The notes beneath the pieces are model-generated. The model was given only the letters and a program-made list of their open reading frames with translations. It had not been told where the DNA came from and made no database searches. A stretch of 64,000 bases of DNA from the NCBI GenBank assembly GCA_964019415.1, contig OZ025889.1, positions 6,001,160-6,065,159 on the forward strand. Reading direction: 5' to 3'. The stretch comes from Ianthella basta. Lineage: Eukaryota > Porifera > Demospongiae > Verongiida > Ianthellidae. This document shows positions 1 through 64,000 of the stretch, piece after piece (position 1 is the stretch's first letter; each line of letters begins with the position of its first letter). The translations under genes and the position numbers were made by a program.

Positions 1-990
1 GGACACGTTAAAGTAATGCCAATCAATTACTGTGTACTTAATTAAGTCAGTGACCACAACCACCGCACCACTGCATAACCACCAGCATGTATACAGTGCA
101 AGTTGCCTCCCTAGCCTCCCTGGATAATTGTTCAAACTACTAGAATAGCTATATTGTTACTAGCACTTTTCTGTGGGATTATCCCAAATTTGAAATCTCC
201 ATTTAACATTATTCAAAAGGCATGCACAGATGTGGAGTAAAGAATTATAACCCCACCTTATACAGATCACTGACTCCATAGGCACAGTCCATTAAAAAGT
301 AGTGTAATTCTTTACAACAGAGCATTACTTGCAAATGGTATAGAGGCAAAGCAGGAACATGAACTGTGAACATTCCCAGATATGAAGTCTGGTGCATTGG
401 TGTCAGCTCCTAAATACTGTCTCCTACTCCATGCATGGAAGTATGTATATATAGGCTCTACCCAGCATGCCTGCATGTGATCATGGAGCACCCACTCTAT
501 AGATAATTCCCCTACATGTATACAAATGCACCCCCAGTACTGGGTAGAATTGTGACATGTGCAAGAGGCTGATGTAGGTCAGAAGCCTATATGCTGTGAT
601 GTGGGGATTCTCTATACACAGTGAAAGATTAAAGTTATCTTATTGTCTTAGCTATATAGATGATCTAACCTTCAGCGTATCTATATTGTTGTGAAGTGTA
701 TACCTATGGTAATGGAGTCATGATTCAAAAGTATGGTGAATTAACATCCTGTTACACTATGCTCATCACAGACTATTCGGTAATTCACACCTGAAAAGAG
801 CATGGTGGAGGATTACAGTACTAGGTCAGGTCAGGTACATGCACACATGTCTACATCCACAGGAAGGCTTATGACAGTCAACCAAATCTCAGGAACATGT
901 ACAAAGTGCAGAGGTTCATGTGGCAAGTAGCTAGTGGCATGAAGAATTAGGGGTGACCTTAATCTAAGAACAGCTGGCACTTGCAATATT
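1..990. other. Intergenic DNA, no gene recognised
   Basis: AT-rich, stop-rich DNA with no recognisable open reading frame, structural RNA or simple repeat. It lies downstream of the repeated cassette that follows MED12, so it is probably ordinary intergenic sequence. Confidence 0.5.
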
Positions 991-999
991 CATTACAGG

Positions 1000-1830
1000 A
1001 GTCTGCCCCCACTTAGGTGAGAGGTCTCATGACTGGGAAGTTTATACAGGTGTAATTGGTTTGTTTGACCTTCAAACCCCAAGTGGGCGTGCATTTTGGT
1101 GTCCATGGTAATGCTAGGAAACACTCATGCTACAGGCAATGACATCAGAAGTGGCATGAGTTGGGAAGATTATGAATTGCAATTCATTCACTCAGGTCCA
1201 CTGCATACTGTGTGGTGGAGCATAGTGTCCCTAATTTAGTCCACCTATATGTATATGGCATCCATTATATAATAGCACGAATTGCAACTTCATATAATGT
1301 ACAATCCTGCATGAGCTTGATCAAGGGAACATGGTCACTCTTAAATCAGTTACACAGTACGCCTGCATGTGTGTAGTATCATGCAGGTTCACTGCTGTGT
1401 GATTGATAATACCGAATGTCACTTAAATGATCTTCACAGCATTGAATTGTTCAATAGTCCATAACATTTATGATCTCAATCCACACGACTGCGGCATACT
1501 CAGTTGGTACAAAGCAAAATTAGAGAGTGACTCATTAAATAATAGCAACCTTTGACACTTGTGCATCTGTGTATTCTGTACATAGGCATGCTGCTCCATT
1601 AGATGACCTAGTCACCCTGTGGTGTGTTCCCTGGCATGCCTGGCTATATACAGAGTGCCAGTATGACTGGCCTACACCATCATCGTGCTATACTGCATAA
1701 TTATAATAATCAATCTGACCTGAGAGGGGTTGCCTCATTCACATTACACACTACTAACACTGCTGGCACCATGTACGTACCACACAGCAAGTGCATGCAC
1801 ATCTGATAAATGATGCAATAGTTCTATGAT
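1000..1830. repeat. Cassette copy 1 (diverged tandem duplicate of the MED12 3' flank)
   Basis: This non-coding stretch matches 4030-4960 and 6085-7000 in the same order. The shared parts are a block with TCATGACT..GGAAGTT (near 1025), the block GTCCATGGTAATGCTAGG (near 1101), a GACATCAG block, and far downstream an AGTTGGTACA..GTGACTCATT block (near 1500) and an ACACAGCAAGTGCA block (near 1785). The matches are interrupted by indels, so the duplication is old. The other two copies lead into MED12 terminal exons. Here the equivalent position is taken by a retroelement remnant. No function is visible. Confidence 0.7.
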
Positions 1831-1831
1831 A

Positions 1832-1870
1832 TAAACTGAGTAAAAGAAAAATAGAATAAAAGAAAAATAT
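1832..1870. repeat. A-rich direct repeat at the 3' edge of the retroelement
   Basis: Two copies of an AAAAGAAAAAT motif about 16 bp apart border the low-coordinate end of the retroelement remnant. On the element's strand this is a T-rich tail, and it may be part of the insertion junction. Confidence 0.4.
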
Positions 1871-3560
1871 GCAGTCAGATGAGGGGGGTGCCCCCTCAAA
1901 AATAAGTCCAGTCAATCAAAGAAATTAAAATGCGAGGTGGAGCCCCCCATAGTTCCCATCACTGAGGCAGCATTTCCCCTTTGCACCGCGATGGAGAGGC
2001 ATTGCTGCAGGTAGGAGAAGGACTTGGCTTCCCCAGTGACCTGTTTGAGACGGCAACCCAGCTCTCTCAAGAATGAGAAAGTCTCTGGCCCAAAAGGGCC
2101 TGCCGTCTCAATGGCCACCGGTGTGAAGGTGTAGCACTGGTCGAGGGCTGAATACTTCTCCTGCTTGCACCGCTCAGCATGGGCTGCCACCGCACCTGCT
2201 TCCCTGGTGGCACTTGGCAGGTGGGAGGGTGCAAATGTGTCCGGGCAGGTGGAGTCCCACACAAGGAGCCTACCACTCTTCCAGGGTACCAAAGTGACTC
2301 CATCGGGCCGTTTGCCATCAGAGCGGACGAGGCCAGTTGGCTCCAGCCTGGATGGCAGATGGGCTGCAGACATTGCGTGGTGGACAATCTCATTGACAGA
2401 AGCATGACGCTGGTGACGACCCTCGCTCCATTTGCAGCTGAGGCCGTGGGTGGCAGTGCCTTCGACTTGTGCACCACAATGGTGACAGGTGTGGGGGCGG
2501 CAAAGGGGTGATCCTAGGTGGAGTCCAACTGCAATGCGAACGGTGTTGTTGTCCATGCGCAATCCTAGGGATGTGACGGGAAGGGCATTCAGCCATGTGC
2601 CAGACTCCTTTGTTGTAGCTGCCAAGAGGCGGGAGCGGGACACAGCGTCTGGGGCTTCCTTCAGCAGTGTGTCGGCAATGGCGGAAACTTTGGGAGCATC
2701 CCATGCCTTCTGACTGTGGGAAGCAAGACCAGAAGGGGGCGGAAGGTCCTGACCCATTGACCACACCTTGGTGGCATCTTCAACATAGGGCAACTCTGTC
2801 GACTGGAAGCGGGGTGGCAGGATATGGTGGGTAAGGTCAGAGCTGGCAGCCGCTGAGGCCAAGAAGGCAGAAGGTGCTAGCTGCACTGAGCTCCTAATAC
2901 CCAGTCCACCTGACTTCACCGGGAGCGAAGCCTGGGTCCAGGCGGTTTCATCTAGGTTGATGTTGGTGATGTCACTGACAATGGATCTGAGGATCTCATC
3001 ATATCTCTGGAGGCTTGGGGAAAGGAAGCTGGGCGATGATCTGATGGTGTAGAGTAGTTTGGGGATGGCGAATGAGTTTCGGAGAAGGAGGAGGGCGTCC
3101 TGTGTGGAGAGGTGTTGAAGTCTTGAACCCATGGTGGTGAGATGGTGAATCTTGTCATTGATGACAGACGTGATAGAGGTGACATCTCCAATGGGGGAGC
3201 CCAGCAAGGTGGCACTTGCTGGATCCTGTACCTGGGCACCTGGGATTGCTGACAGAATGGGAACAGCTGATGCTGGGTTGGTGCAGATCACTTCCGACTT
3301 TTGACGGTTCAAGTGCAGGTCCAAATCTGACCCCACCCGCTGTACCAACTCCAGGTCATGGCTAATGTCCTCCAATGTGCCTCCAACAGAGCCATCATCC
3401 GGGTACCATACATTAAACTCCGACCTCAACTGGGAGCAGAGGTCGTGTATGGACAGACAGAAAAGAAGGAGACCCAGTGGGTCTCCCTGTTGTACCCCTT
3501 CTGCAGACTGAAGTATGCTGTCATGCCAGTTATTGCATTAAACTGTTACTTCTGTTAAGA
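1860..3560 (-). mobile_element. 5'-truncated non-LTR retrotransposon remnant with restriction-like endonuclease
   Basis: One open frame runs from the codon at 3537 to the stop at 1912, about 540 codons without a break. In order it shows the reverse transcriptase B motif QQGDPLG, the catalytic box WYPDDG (YxDD kept, Pro at the variable site), a thumb-like region with LLGSP and FAIPKLLY, then a CCHC-type zinc knuckle (CHHCG..H..SC). It ends with RPDGVT and VWDSTCPDT, which resemble the PD-(D/E)XK nuclease of R2/CRE-type elements. The fingers/palm N-terminus and any ORF upstream are missing, with a stop codon just before motif B. This is the usual result of incomplete target-primed reverse transcription. 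The frame starts mid-protein, so no start codon is assigned. The frame is intact over its whole length, which suggests a fairly recent insertion. An alternative is a domesticated fragment. Confidence 0.75.
1881..1897 (-). other. Short perfect hairpin in the retroelement 3' end
   Basis: The run GAGGGGGGTGCCCCCTC folds on itself with a stem of about 7 bp. It lies about 15 nt beyond the stop codon of the reverse transcriptase frame, where non-LTR elements often keep a 3' stem-loop recognised by their reverse transcriptase. That role is inference. Confidence 0.45.
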
Positions 3561-4029
3561 AAAAAAAAAAAGTTCTATTAATTTTAGTACATGTTTTACA
3601 ACAAATTCCCAACTCACACCATAAGTAATACATGAATTAACTTCTGCAAATTTTCATTTACAGGCAGTCCACCCCCTACTCATATACAACAGCAGAGTTT
3701 CTGTCTGCCATCCCAAGGACAGCCACTGCATCTGCCATGTTGAGTCACTATGGCAACATGCTGAACTAAGTACTGGTGATACAGTGGGTCGAAAGTAGCA
3801 ATGACAATCTGGCTGAAGAAGCAGTCAGCCTCTGGCCCCATCACCCCCATACCACACTCAACTCTGATACATTTATACTCAATCTCTGAGGCTGTAGGTC
3901 AATGGCTATAATACTATAATGTGTATCTGTTACCATGGTAATCATGGGCTGTTGTCTATTCATGATTCATGCATATTTAAGTGGGTATCCCTAATGTAAA
4001 TTCATAACTTAAACAATATTCATATTATC
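3561..4029. other. Intergenic DNA, nothing recognised
   Basis: It begins with an A-run (3557-3572) beside the truncated end of the retroelement. The rest is unique AT-rich DNA without a convincing frame, and I see no similarity to MED12 exons here. Confidence 0.4.
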
Positions 4030-5170
4030 AGTGTGTGTATAGCTGTCTGCCCCACTGGGGTGACTAGCCTCATGACTTGGGAAGTTGATACAAAGCCCCC
4101 TTATTTCCCATGCAATTGACATTCCTAGAACAGAGCATATTTTGGTAGCCATGGTAATGCTAGGAAACACTTTAAATTACGTATTTTTGGTGTCCATGGT
4201 AATGCTAGGAAACACTCATTACAGATTGTGACATCAGTTGATGTAATATGGACCCATCCCAATACACCACCTGCTGAGTGACAGAGCAGTGTGTGCTCTT
4301 ACATCCACCTAGCTATACTAATTTGCAAAGGTAGTTACATACAGTGTTACACTTCAAACGTCAAATTGAATATTGATGTTGTAGAGGCTCATGGTTACAG
4401 AGCAGACAAATGTAACAATTCCTCAGTGTAAAACACAGCTACATAATAGAGCAATGCAATTGTTGGAAATGTACACTGCAGACAGGCTGCATGTAGAATG
4501 CTTTCACTCAAGAATCAATCATCATTGTCATCTGGAATGCTGAGCCTGAGGAAAAAGGGCTATTCTACAACAACTCCTCAAGATCGCACAAAACCTCCTA
4601 TACACAAGTACATTGTATCATAGAAGTACATTAATTGCTGTGTGATTATATATAATAATAATACAATTAATGTCCAGTGTAACTGAATCACAGCAATTGT
4701 AAGCATTCACCAGTTCAGAATCCCTTCAGTTAGCACAAACTAATGGTATTAGTGAGTGTGACTCATTATTTCCTAAGTAGCCCAGCTTGACACAACTGCG
4801 TCATGTTTGTGCATCTGTGTAACTATCCAATTTGTATAAGACAACCGCTGCATTGCATGACCATAGAGTGTACCTGTTAATGTGTAAAGCTCTACACTAA
4901 AGGATTTAACACAGCAAGTGCATATTGCAAAGTGAGAACAGACTGCAGCTGGCCTGTCCACTACACTGGAACAGTCACAAGAGAAATAGAATTATATATA
5001 TACTTATACTCAAAGATCATTACAACTAGTGAATAAGGTGAAATGCACATGACCAATAATGAGTTCATAATGAGTTCACCATGCAGTTCACAACATGCTC
5101 CATATCCATCCACCCTATTCACTAGTACACAGTTAAGAAGCAGCCCCACCATTGTCTCATCTCCCACTGG
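4030..5170. repeat. Cassette copy 2 (duplicate of the MED12 3' flank)
   Basis: This copy is collinear with 6085-7208. Shared blocks include TCATGACTTGGGAAGTT (about 4070), two tandem copies of the CCATGGTAATGCTAGGAAAC motif (about 4149 and 4193), GACATCAGTTGATG (about 4229), the AGTTAGCACA..GTGACTCATT block (about 4730), a GCATTGCATGACCATAG block (about 4850) and GCAGTTCACAACATG (about 5083). It continues without a gap into the duplicated MED12 terminal exons at 5171, so cassette and exons were duplicated as one unit. Confidence 0.8.
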
Positions 5171-5759
5171 TCACTGGTAGAACCCTGGTTGTCGGTAGTG
5201 AGGGGCTCCTTGGTACTGGGGACCAGCTTGGGGATAGGCTCCTCCCCCCGGGGGTGGGGCCATCCCAGGAGCACCTCCCTGGGGACGCATCATTGGGCGC
5301 TGCTGCATGTGAGCACTCTGCATCCCACTCATCCCGGGGGTTCCCCCTGGCATCCCCATCCTCATCGTTGGCCCTTGGCTCATCATTCGAGGCTGTGACT
5401 GCCGATAAGTCATCATAGTCAGGTTGGCAGGTGTGGATGGCATCCGGAACTGTCCCGGCACCGCTGAGGACTGCTGCTGCATCATAAGGTAGTTCCGCTG
5501 CTGTTGTTGTTGTTGTTGTTGTCTTATGCGCATCTCATGTTGCTGCTGCATCTGCATCTCCTGGTGGTATCGCCTCTGCTCTGCAATCTGCATGCCTCAT
5601 CTCCAGTGACCTCTGGGCAGAACCTGGGTAACCCATGGCAGCAGGACCCACTGGATGGCTCACTGCAGCTGAGGAGGAAGAGAGAGGGAGTGGAGGAAGC
5701 AATGTGCAAACAGTACATACCTGTATCTGGAACATCACTTGTGGATGTACAGTATGCAC

Positions 5760-5814
<55 letters not shown>

Positions 5815-6003
5815 TCTATATTGTGTCATAGGTCGCTGTCCTTGTCCCATGTACGCAGCAGCAGAGGGCCCTGCCACCATCCCTGGTTGCCTCTGGTACC
5901 CCACATGCTGGCTTATGGCCATGGAGGGGTGGGATGGGTACTGCAGCCTCATTCCAGCAGGGTAGCCTTCCAAGGGACCATAGGAGGGCATGTGGCCCAT
6001 GAG
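5171..6003 (-). pseudogene. Partial tandem duplicate of MED12 exons 24-25 (pseudogene)
   Basis: Two blocks copy the end of MED12. Block 5171-5668 matches the last exon (7209-7699), including the Gln-rich stretch, the Met/Pro/Gly-rich tail and the final YRQPGFYQ before the stop. Block 5811-6003 matches the 3' part of exon 24 (7856-8164), with YPAGMR..QYPSHPSMA and AAAYMGQGQRPMTQYRPR. Around 5593-5600 the copy differs from the parent by a net 4 bp, which shifts the frame, so the Gln-rich half no longer joins the upstream half. The donor of the copied exon 24 is GTGTGT instead of GTGAGT. Similarity stops near 6003 inside exon 24, with no upstream exon or start codon. I infer a non-functional duplicate. 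MED12 read-through transcripts could still include it as 3' UTR. Confidence 0.85.
5759..5810. repeat. (AC)n microsatellite in the pseudogene intron
   Basis: A pure AC run of about 50 bp, which is (GT)n on the MED12 strand, starts directly at the copied exon 24 donor. The parent intron has the same arrangement at 7789-7849. Confidence 0.9.
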
Positions 6004-6656
6004 ACCATAATTTATTCCTATAGCGTAAACTGTCATCACCAAAACAATGATATTCATACATAATATTACACTTGCAATTATGTTGAAGGAACTGCCCCCA
6101 TGCATGCACTGCATGGGGTGATCAGTCTTATGACTGGCAAGTTTACACAAAATGCTTGTTTACTTCCCTTGACCTCCTTCCAAGAACTGGGCGTACTTGG
6201 TGTCCATGGTAATGCTAGGAAACACTTCTTACGCATTTGGTGTCCATGGTAATGCTAAGAAACCCTCATTACAGGTTGTGACATCACAGGTGACATCAGT
6301 TGATGCAATATATTCACTCCAATAATGTACATTGCACATTGTGATGGAACATTGTGTGCCTTGCATAAAATTATAGTCCATCCGTATGCTAAGGCATTCA
6401 CATGACATAATTCCAAAAATCTGCTGACTCTATAGTAATGCAGGAGTTGAAGAACAGGACCACTCTACAAGAGTCCCCCCCCCCCCCCCACACACACACT
6501 TATAGAATATAACTAGTTATATACACATTACACCTGTACATGGTATGTATTCTAGAGGATACTGCTGACTAAAAATGTCAGAATGAGGTAATCAAGTAGT
6601 ACTAGTCACTAGTACTAAGCCAGAACATTTCAATCAATATATTGAGACTGCATGTG

Positions 6657-6745
6657 TTAACTCTCCAGATACCAGCAGGGTTTGAACCAAGCAAGGTATG
6701 CAAGGTTCAAACCCTGTTGGATTAAGCTGGTACCTGGAGAACTAA
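6657..6745. repeat. Long imperfect hairpin (MITE-like)
   Basis: Two arms of about 37-42 nt flank a loop of about 15 nt. The inner arms CAGCAGGGTTTGAACC and GGTTCAAACCCTGTTGG pair over 16-17 nt with one mismatch. The outer arms CTCCAGATACCAG and CTGGTACCTGGAG pair with one mismatch and a short bulge. The inner arm GGTTCAAACCC resembles the B box of RNA polymerase III promoters, and the palindrome places it on both strands. The paralogous copy at 4030-5170 lacks it, so it looks like an insertion. A small palindromic transposon is the simplest reading. Confidence 0.6.
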
Positions 6746-7107
6746 CTCGCTCTTGTGCTTAAGCCAGCTGAGAAGCCCTTACTTCAATCCTTATACTATA
6801 ATGTATCTCATTCAGTTGGCACAGAAGTAATAGAAGCAGTGAGCATGAGTGTGAATCATTACCCATTCATCAGTGTCTCTTGACACACATTTGCCCATCT
6901 GAGTATCCTGTACAATGCGTGTAACACAACCACTTCATTACATGACTAAGGAGTGTAGCTGTTATCCTATGCACTGCACACAGCAAATGCACATTGTGCA
7001 GTGATAAGAGATCTAGAAATACCTGGACAAGTTAAATTGTAAGAGGAGCAATGCTTGCACGAAGTCATCATTACAGCTGGTGACTACTATAAACTGATGT
7101 GAACAAA

Positions 7108-7113
7108 TTTAAT
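7108..7113 (-). promoter_or_regulatory. Candidate MED12 polyadenylation signal ATTAAA
   Basis: On the MED12 strand ATTAAA occurs about 95 nt after the stop codon. It is the commonest natural variant of AATAAA. No canonical AATAAA lies closer on that strand. Confidence 0.35.
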
Positions 7114-7208
7114 GAGAAACAATAAAGTGAGTTTACTTTGCAGTTCACAACATGTACCACATCCACCTGCTCACTGGCAGCACTAAGTAACACACTATCT
7201 CCCACTTG

Positions 7209-39609
<32,401 letters not shown>

Positions 39610-40134
39610 CTTCCCCAAAGTCCTTCCAAGATGGTAGCGGCTTACATGCGTTCTATATAAGCTCTGAAAATACCTCGGTTACCCACGAGGTGCGGGTGGT
39701 TTGGTTGTCTACGTCGCCGAGTGGTAACCAAATTATTTGGGATCGACCTCAGACTACAACTTTTTTTTGACTATTTATGCATGAGCATTTGAAGTTTTTT
39801 CGCACTCTTTCAGAAGTGTGGGGTATGTGGCTTAGACAGAAGATGGATAAGCTTCGATCCTTTTGGAAAGGGTACTTAGCTAGTTTGCACGAGGTCAGCT
39901 ACACCAGAGCTTGAACGGGCCCTTCAGGGGCTGTGGACTCATTATATAGCTCAGGAGCATAGACCTGAGCCAGTATCAAGCAGAATTTTATACATACTGG
40001 GTTACATTCACATGGCCTATGGGAATGGGTATGTGGTGTGCACGGCTAGTCTCTACCAAACAGTGTATATAACAGCATTTTGTGGTTAGAGTACAGGTAA
40101 AAGTGAAATGTCAAAAGCAAATCTGATGGACCAG
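39610..40134. other. DNAH2-MED12 intergenic spacer
   Basis: About 525 bp separate the DNAH2 stop codon from the MED12 ATG, both on the minus strand. It must hold the DNAH2 3' UTR and the MED12 promoter. I see no AATAAA on the gene strand. A TATAAA near 39990 could be a variant poly(A) signal. The part nearest MED12 is the more GC-rich. Confidence 0.6.
39642..39661 (-). promoter_or_regulatory. Candidate MED12 core promoter (TATA-like element)
   Basis: CTTATATAGAACG lies about 45-50 nt before the MED12 ATG. A start site 25-30 nt downstream would give a 5' UTR of only about 20 nt. Just below it is ATGTAA, a start codon followed at once by a stop, which would act as a minimal upstream ORF if transcription began further upstream. 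GCCGCTACCATCTT between it and the ATG loosely resembles a YY1 site. Confidence 0.3.

Positions 40135-64000
<23,866 letters not shown>

Larger units (their letters stand above)
6085..7208. repeat. Cassette copy 3 (MED12 3' UTR and 3' flank)
   Basis: This is the copy beside the intact MED12 stop codon. Its blocks match copies 1 and 2: TTATGACTGGCAAGTTT (about 6130), two tandem CCATGGTAATGCTA motifs (about 6202 and 6244), GACATCAGTTGATGCAATAT (about 6292), AGTTGGCACAGAAG (about 6816) and GCAGTTCACAACATG (about 7140). Part of it must be MED12 3' UTR. Differences from copy 2 include a C-run with CA repeat (6475-6500) and a long hairpin (6657-6745) absent at the matching place in copy 2. Confidence 0.75.

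Noticed and set aside
1624-1806. 60-codon plus-strand frame as a small gene
   Set aside because: It lies in the repeated cassette. The related copies do not keep the frame, and there are no family features.
2165-2511. Plus-strand frames opposite the retroelement (80 and 110 codons)
   Set aside because: They are antisense shadows of the continuous reverse transcriptase/nuclease frame.
5171-6003. A second functional MED12 gene
   Set aside because: Only parts of the last two exons are present, with a frameshift and no upstream exons or promoter.
6657-6745. tRNA gene, because of the GGTTCAAACCC box
   Set aside because: No A box, anticodon arm or acceptor stem can be drawn. The sequence is a palindrome.

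Overview
This is animal nuclear DNA. Both genes are built from small exons with consensus GT-AG introns, the best-conserved proteins are metazoan (Mediator subunit MED12 and the axonemal dynein heavy chain DNAH2), and short intergenic spacers and compact introns suggest an invertebrate. A marine early-branching animal such as a sponge is my best guess, from gene divergence and the type of retroelement. That is inference, and nothing in the window proves it.

Layout. Positions 1-7208 hold no intact host gene. Three related copies of a non-coding cassette lie here (about 1000-1830, 4030-5170 and 6085-7208). A 5'-truncated non-LTR retrotransposon remnant (1860-3560) lies between the first two, and a frameshifted duplicate of the last two MED12 exons (5171-6003) sits beside the second. 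MED12 occupies 39609 down to 7209 on the minus strand. I could join 25 exons with matching phases throughout (6615 nt, 2204 aa plus stop). DNAH2 occupies the minus strand from beyond the right edge down to 40135. I traced 55 exons (about 4105 codons, from the tail to the C-terminus), and the N-terminal part lies outside the window. The two genes point the same way, about 525 bp apart.

The remarkable part is repeat biology. MED12 intron 8 is about 20.4 kb and consists almost wholly of two tandem arrays. One is a 14.4-kb array of exactly 496 periods of 29 bp with no net length change. The other is a 5.6-kb array of about 33-bp units. The 33-bp unit is a copy of the exon 8/intron 8 junction, so the intron carries roughly 170 extra copies of its own 5' splice site. 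A DNAH2 intron (43.3-43.75 kb) shows the same design with a 48-bp unit, and a second one (53.7-54.35 kb) probably does. About 25 of the 79 introns I placed carry a TG/CA tract or minisatellite starting within 0-60 nt of the splice donor. One 29-bp array (56676-56832) instead sits on an acceptor and repeats its pyrimidine tract.

The genes are functionally unrelated: MED12 is part of the CDK8 kinase module of Mediator, and DNAH2 is an inner-arm ciliary motor. One DNAH2 exon (45695-45975) has an apparent single-site frameshift that could be real or an assembly error.
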